Shown in pieces: positions 60,590-64,000 of a stretch of DNA of 64,000 nt. The position numbers and the translations under genes were made by a program. Origin of the DNA: Nitrogeniibacter mangrovi (lineage in GTDB: Bacteria; Pseudomonadota; Gammaproteobacteria; Burkholderiales; Rhodocyclaceae); NCBI RefSeq assembly GCF_010983895.1, contig NZ_CP048836.1:744001-808000 (forward strand), read 5' to 3'. Numbering within the stretch: the first letter of the stretch is position 1; each line of letters begins with the position of its first letter. The notes beneath the pieces are model-generated. The model was not told where the DNA came from. It saw nothing but the letters and a program-made list of their open reading frames with translations, and searched no databases.

Positions 60590-62004
60590 GGCCGCGCCGG
60601 TACGGTGAACCGGAAGGTGGCGCCCGGGGCCGCGTCGCCGTCGTACCACAGCTCGCCGCCGCCGGCCTCGATGAGGGCGCGCGAGATGGTCAGGCCGAGG
60701 CCCACCGCCCGCAGCTTGGTGGTGAAGAAGGGGGCGAAGGCCTGCGTGGCGGTGTGTTCGTCCAGCCCCGGGCCGTTGTCGCTGAGCGTGACCTGCACGG
60801 CCGGGTGGGTCGGGTCGTTGCGCGCCTCGATGCGGATCGACGGCGCGCTGACCCCGCTGTGGCGCAGGGCTTCCACGCTGTTGGTGATGAGGCTGTGCAG
60901 CACGCTCTCGAACTGGCGCTGGTTGCCCATGGCCTGCCACAGGTCCGGCGCGACGTCGATTTCGAAGCGGGTGTTCCGGTCGCCGTCGGCCTCGCACAGA
61001 CGCACCACGTTGCGCACCGCCCGGTCCAGGTTGATCGGTTCCGGCTGCAGGGCGTCCCGCGCGAGAAAGTTCATCAGCGTGGCCATCACCTCGCCGGCGC
61101 GGTCGACCTCGTCGCAACAGCCGTGCAGCGCCGCGCGCAGGCGTGCGGGGTCGCCCTGTTCGTCGATCAGGCGCAGCGCCGCGGTGGCGTAGGCGGAGAC
61201 GGCATTGAGCGGCTGGTTCAGGTCGTGGGCGATCATGCGCACCGTCTGCCCGGCCACCTGCAGGCCGTGCATCTGGCGCATCTGTGCCCGCAGGTTGCGC
61301 TCGATCTCCACGCTGCGGTGGCGCTCGGTCACGTCGCGCGCCGAACAGATCCGCGTGCCGGCGTCGTCCAGGGCGCTGCAGTGCCAGGACAGCAGTCGCA
61401 GCTCCCCGTCGGTGCGCCGGAACCAGTGTTCGCCGTCGACCGGATCGACGTCGGCGGCGGGCGGGCGGGCGTCGTGAAAGCCGGCCAGCGCCTGGCCGGC
61501 GAGGTCGTCGCCGAAGAAGCGCTGCGCGGCGGCGTTGCCCCAGCCGAGGCGGCCCGCGCCGTCCACTTCCACCACCAGGTCCGGAATCGCGCCAAGCAGA
61601 CAGGCGTAGCGTTCCGACCACTGCTGGGCGCTCGCCTGCGCCGCCACGCGCGCGCTGATGTCATGGACGGTCGCCAGCACGCGGCCGTCGGGTAGGGGGC
61701 TGAGGCTCACCTCGGCGGGAAACTCGGAGCCGTCCGCCCGGCGTGCGCGTAACGGGCCGCACGCGCCCATCGGGCGGCTCTTCGGGGCCTGGCGATAGGC
61801 GCTCATCTGTCGCGCATGGGCGGCCCGAAGCGATTCCGGGACGAGGTCGTTCACCTCGAGCCCGGCCGCTTCCGGGGGCAGGCCGAACAGGTGGCGGAGG
61901 GCGGGATTGATCCGCCGGATGCGGCCCTGGGCGTCGGCGATGAGCATGGCATCGACCGAGGCCTCGAACACCTGCAGCAGGTCGTCACTCAGTCCGCGTG
62001 TCAT
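60586..62004 (-). CDS. PAS-domain sensor histidine kinase (FixL-like)
   Basis: About 472 residues from ATG 62004, where GGAG is 6 nt upstream. ATG 62073, which would overlap the crp-like stop as ATGA, and GTG 62091 are alternatives. Two PAS domains (VFEASVDAMLIADAQGRIRR..., LLGAIPDLVVEVDGAG...) are followed by the phosphoacceptor MIAHDLNQPLNAVSAYATAA and ATPase boxes LITNSVEAL, DNGPGLD and GLGLTISRALIE. There are no membrane segments, so it is cytosolic. No heme-binding PAS residues are evident to me. It partners the FixJ-like regulator. Confidence 0.9.
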   Translation of the reverse strand: MTRGLSDDLLQVFEASVDAMLIADAQGRIRRINPALRHLFGLPPEAAGLEVNDLVPESLRAAHARQMSAYRQAPKSRPMGACGPLRARRADGSEFPAEVSLSPLPDGRVLATVHDISARVAAQASAQQWSERYACLLGAIPDLVVEVDGAGRLGWGNAAAQRFFGDDLAGQALAGFHDARPPAADVDPVDGEHWFRRTDGELRLLSWHCSALDDAGTRICSARDVTERHRSVEIERNLRAQMRQMHGLQVAGQTVRMIAHDLNQPLNAVSAYATAALRLIDEQGDPARLRAALHGCCDEVDRAGEVMATLMNFLARDALQPEPINLDRAVRNVVRLCEADGDRNTRFEIDVAPDLWQAMGNQRQFESVLHSLITNSVEALRHSGVSAPSIRIEARNDPTHPAVQVTLSDNGPGLDEHTATQAFAPFFTTKLRAVGLGLTISRALIEAGGGELWYDGDAAPGATFRFTVPARP

Positions 62005-62069
62005 GCCGGTCTCCGCCATCCAGACGCCGCCGGCCAGCGTGTCTGGCCGTGTCGGCACGAGTGTCGACA

Positions 62070-62912
62070 TCATCGTACCGATGGCCGGCACCCCCGTTCC
62101 TGCGCCAGATCAAGTTCCCGCCATCGGCCCCGCACCGGGGTCCCCTCGCAGGCGATCGCGCCGGCGGCCGTACGGTGCAGCGCGGCCGGATCGAGAATGG
62201 TGAAGCGTCGCCGGCGCATGGCGACGATGCCGGCACGGTCGAGGGCGGAACAGGCGCGGCTCACCGTTTCCTTGGAAAGACCGAGAAAGGAGGCAATGTC
62301 CATCCGGCTCATGGGCAGGGCCACGGTGCGTGCCGGTGTCTCGCTGCGTTGGTACCAGTCGAGCAGGAAGGCGCCGAGCCGGGTGGTTGCCCGCGAGGCG
62401 GCCATCATGGCCATGGCGGCCTGATCGCGAAGGATCTGCCGCCCCAGCAGGCGGTAGATGAAACTGCCCAGTGCCGCCCCCTCGTGGCCCGGCCGCGCCA
62501 GGCCGGCGAGCGGGATCACCACCATGTCGGTCGGCTCGAGGACGATGGCTTCGGTGGTGTGACGCCCCGAGGCGAGGCCGTCGAGGCCGAGCGAATCGGC
62601 GGCCCGCTCGAAGCCGATGATGCGCTCCGCGCCCTCGGCATCGACTACCCGCGTGCACACGCTGCCGCGGATCACGACGTAGAGGTAGCGGCACGGATCG
62701 CCCGCGCGGATCGGCACCTCGCCGGGGCGAAAGCGGCGGCACTGGAAGCGGGCCCACTCGGGATGCGGCGCCGGGTGCAGCGACAGGCCCAGGAAGCGCG
62801 CCAGGCTGGCGGCGTCGATCAGGCCCTGGCCGAGCTGGCGGGCCAGGGGCTGGCCGTCGTCGGGCGGTACCGCCCGCGGGGGCGCACCGGGCGGAAATTG
62901 ATGTCGCAGCAT
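62070..62912 (-). CDS. Crp/Fnr-family transcriptional regulator
   Basis: This 280-residue protein has an N-terminal cyclic-nucleotide-binding-type fold (FRPGEVPIRAGDPCRYLYVV and then RGSVCTRVV). It ends in a winged HTH: PMSRMDIASFLGLSKETVSR, the Fnr-like recognition helix pattern with E-x2-SR. The four cysteines of oxygen-sensing Fnr are not arranged at the N-terminus, so a Dnr- or FixK-like sensor type is more likely. It lies 17 nt downstream of the GGDEF gene and just upstream of the FixL-like kinase. It could bind the Fnr-like boxes found elsewhere in this window. Confidence 0.88.
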   Translation of the reverse strand: MLRHQFPPGAPPRAVPPDDGQPLARQLGQGLIDAASLARFLGLSLHPAPHPEWARFQCRRFRPGEVPIRAGDPCRYLYVVIRGSVCTRVVDAEGAERIIGFERAADSLGLDGLASGRHTTEAIVLEPTDMVVIPLAGLARPGHEGAALGSFIYRLLGRQILRDQAAMAMMAASRATTRLGAFLLDWYQRSETPARTVALPMSRMDIASFLGLSKETVSRACSALDRAGIVAMRRRRFTILDPAALHRTAAGAIACEGTPVRGRWRELDLAQERGCRPSVR

Positions 62913-62929
62913 GCGTGTGGCACCTCCGC

Positions 62930-64000
62930 TCAACCCACCGATGGATGTTGCACCGCCGTGGCCGGCCGGCGCGGCAGCACCGGCACCGGCTGCAGGCATC
63001 GCGTAACGGCCCGCTCGGCCGCCGCCGGTGACGGCGCCAGGCCGACGCAGGACCAGTGCCGGTCGCCGCCAAGGCGTTTGGCCGTGTACATGGCGGCATC
63101 GGCGGCCTGCACGAGTGCGCCCGCATCGCGGCCGTCGCGCGGATAGAGGGCGGCGCCCGCGCTCAGCGCGAGGCGCACGGGAGCGGCATCGCCCACGCGG
63201 GCGTCGCGCACCGAGGCGACCAGCTTGCCGAGCAGGGCGTCGACATCCGCCGGCCGGTGCAGCCCGGGCACCACCAGGAGGAATTCGTCGCCACCGAAGC
63301 GGCCCACGGTGTCCATGTCGCGCACGCAATGCGTCAGGCGCTCCGCCACGGCCCGGATCGCCGCGTCACCCGCCGCATGCCCGAAGGCGTCGTTGATCGC
63401 CTTGAGGCCGTCCATGTCGGCGCAGACCACGGCGAAGGCGCCGCCTTCACGCGCCGCGCGCGAGAGCTCCTGATTGAGCCGATGAATCAGCAGGTGGCGG
63501 TTGGCGATGCCGGTGAGGCTGTCGAAGTTGGCGCGTCGCTGCAGCGCCCGTTCGCTGGCGATGCGGCGGCTCACGTCGCGCGCCGTGCACACGTAGTGGG
63601 TCACATGGCCGGAGCGGTCGGTGAACGGACGCACCTGTTCGTCCAGGTAGAGTGCCCGGCCGCTGCGCGTCCGTTCGGTGCGCAGGGTGTCGCGCACCTG
63701 GCTGCCGGCGCCGGGCGCGGCGGTGGTCGTCGCCAGCGCCGCGGGGCGGCGCGGCCGGCCCACGAGCGCCTCGCGGCGCCAGCCGCTGAGCCGTTCGTAG
63801 GCCGGATTGACGTATTCGACCACGCCCTCGGCGTCGGTCACCACCACCGCGTCGTCGCTGGTCTCCATGCGCGCCAGGAAGCGCTGGAAGTGCGCGTCGT
63901 CGGCGCTTCCGGGCGTGGGGGTGCGCAAGCCCACCAGGATGCGCGTGGTGTCGCCCAGGGGAATGAACAGGAACGCGGCCTCGAGGGTGACCGAGCCCCC
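62930..64000 (-). CDS. PAS-GGDEF diguanylate cyclase (5' truncated by window)
   Basis: The frame is open to the right edge, so the N-terminus is missing. At least 356 residues are visible. The first part looks like the end of a PAS domain (FLFIPLGDTTRILVGLR). A complete PAS follows (MVVTDAEG-like segment AVVVTDAEGVVEYVNPAYE), then the GGDEF domain with FDSLTGIANRHLLIHRL and an intact active site RFGGDEFLLV. It should make cyclic di-GMP, which commonly controls EPS and biofilm formation. No I-site RxxD is obvious at the usual place. It is the probable first gene of the leftward crp-fixL-fixJ group. Confidence 0.9.
   Translation of the reverse strand, partial: GGSVTLEAAFLFIPLGDTTRILVGLRTPTPGSADDAHFQRFLARMETSDDAVVVTDAEGVVEYVNPAYERLSGWRREALVGRPRRPAALATTTAAPGAGSQVRDTLRTERTRSGRALYLDEQVRPFTDRSGHVTHYVCTARDVSRRIASERALQRRANFDSLTGIANRHLLIHRLNQELSRAAREGGAFAVVCADMDGLKAINDAFGHAAGDAAIRAVAERLTHCVRDMDTVGRFGGDEFLLVVPGLHRPADVDALLGKLVASVRDARVGDAAPVRLALSAGAALYPRDGRDAGALVQAADAAMYTAKRLGGDRHWSCVGLAPSPAAAERAVTRCLQPVPVLPRRPATAVQHPSVG

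Overview
The window looks like a chromosomal segment of a GC-rich betaproteobacterium, most likely Rhodocyclales (Thauera/Azoarcus/Zoogloea-like). This rests on the housekeeping block lptM-lysA / cyaY / PBP1A / pilMNOPQ-aroKB-dgt-gltBD, on exosortase/PEP-CTERM genes, and on anaerobic-type regulation. It is inferred from gene content; no search was run. No rRNA, tRNA, CRISPR array or insertion sequence was found.

Layout. (1) Positions 1-13416 hold a one-directional exopolysaccharide (EPS) operon: the end of an exosortase, a separate EpsI, a Wzy-like polymerase/ligase, three glycosyltransferases, two sulfotransferases, a secreted glycoside-hydrolase-like protein, a nitroreductase-like protein, a polysaccharide pyruvyltransferase and a Wzx flippase. 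Together they suggest a Wzx/Wzy-type polymer carrying sulfate and pyruvate. (2) Positions 13417-18930 begin with a broken metallo-beta-lactamase/RNA-hydrolase remnant. An NDP-sugar pyrophosphorylase, rmlBACD (dTDP-rhamnose) and a small unknown protein follow. (3) Positions 18998-19744 encode a PEP-CTERM protein, a probable exosortase substrate. (4) Positions 19813-38310 are housekeeping: lysA, lptM, cyaY, PBP1A, the type IV pilus pilMNOPQ operon with aroK, aroB and dgt, then gltBD. (5) Positions 38421-46905 carry ackA and a MaoC-Pta fusion, glmU and glmS, and a phosphotransferase-kinase fusion with a phosphoribosyltransferase. (6) Positions 47291-56203 are a complete chemosensory operon. (7) Positions 56301-64000 hold two FixL/FixJ-like systems, a frameshifted hsp20, a remnant of a PHA synthase, a Crp/Fnr regulator and a PAS-GGDEF protein cut by the window end.

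The most interesting pattern is a scattered, partly decayed low-oxygen/dormancy stress gene set. Pta-AckA, Hsp20, PHA synthase, RNA-type MBL hydrolase, phosphoribosyltransferase and the phosphotransferase-kinase fusion recall the mycobacterial DosR set and Fnr/Anr-controlled stress islands. Three members are broken (MBL, hsp20, phaC). The two intact operons each have a candidate Fnr box exactly 22 nt upstream of a plausible -10 hexamer, the class II activator geometry. The second notable item is the exosortase-linked EPS operon with two sulfotransferases flanking a secreted glycosidase-like protein.
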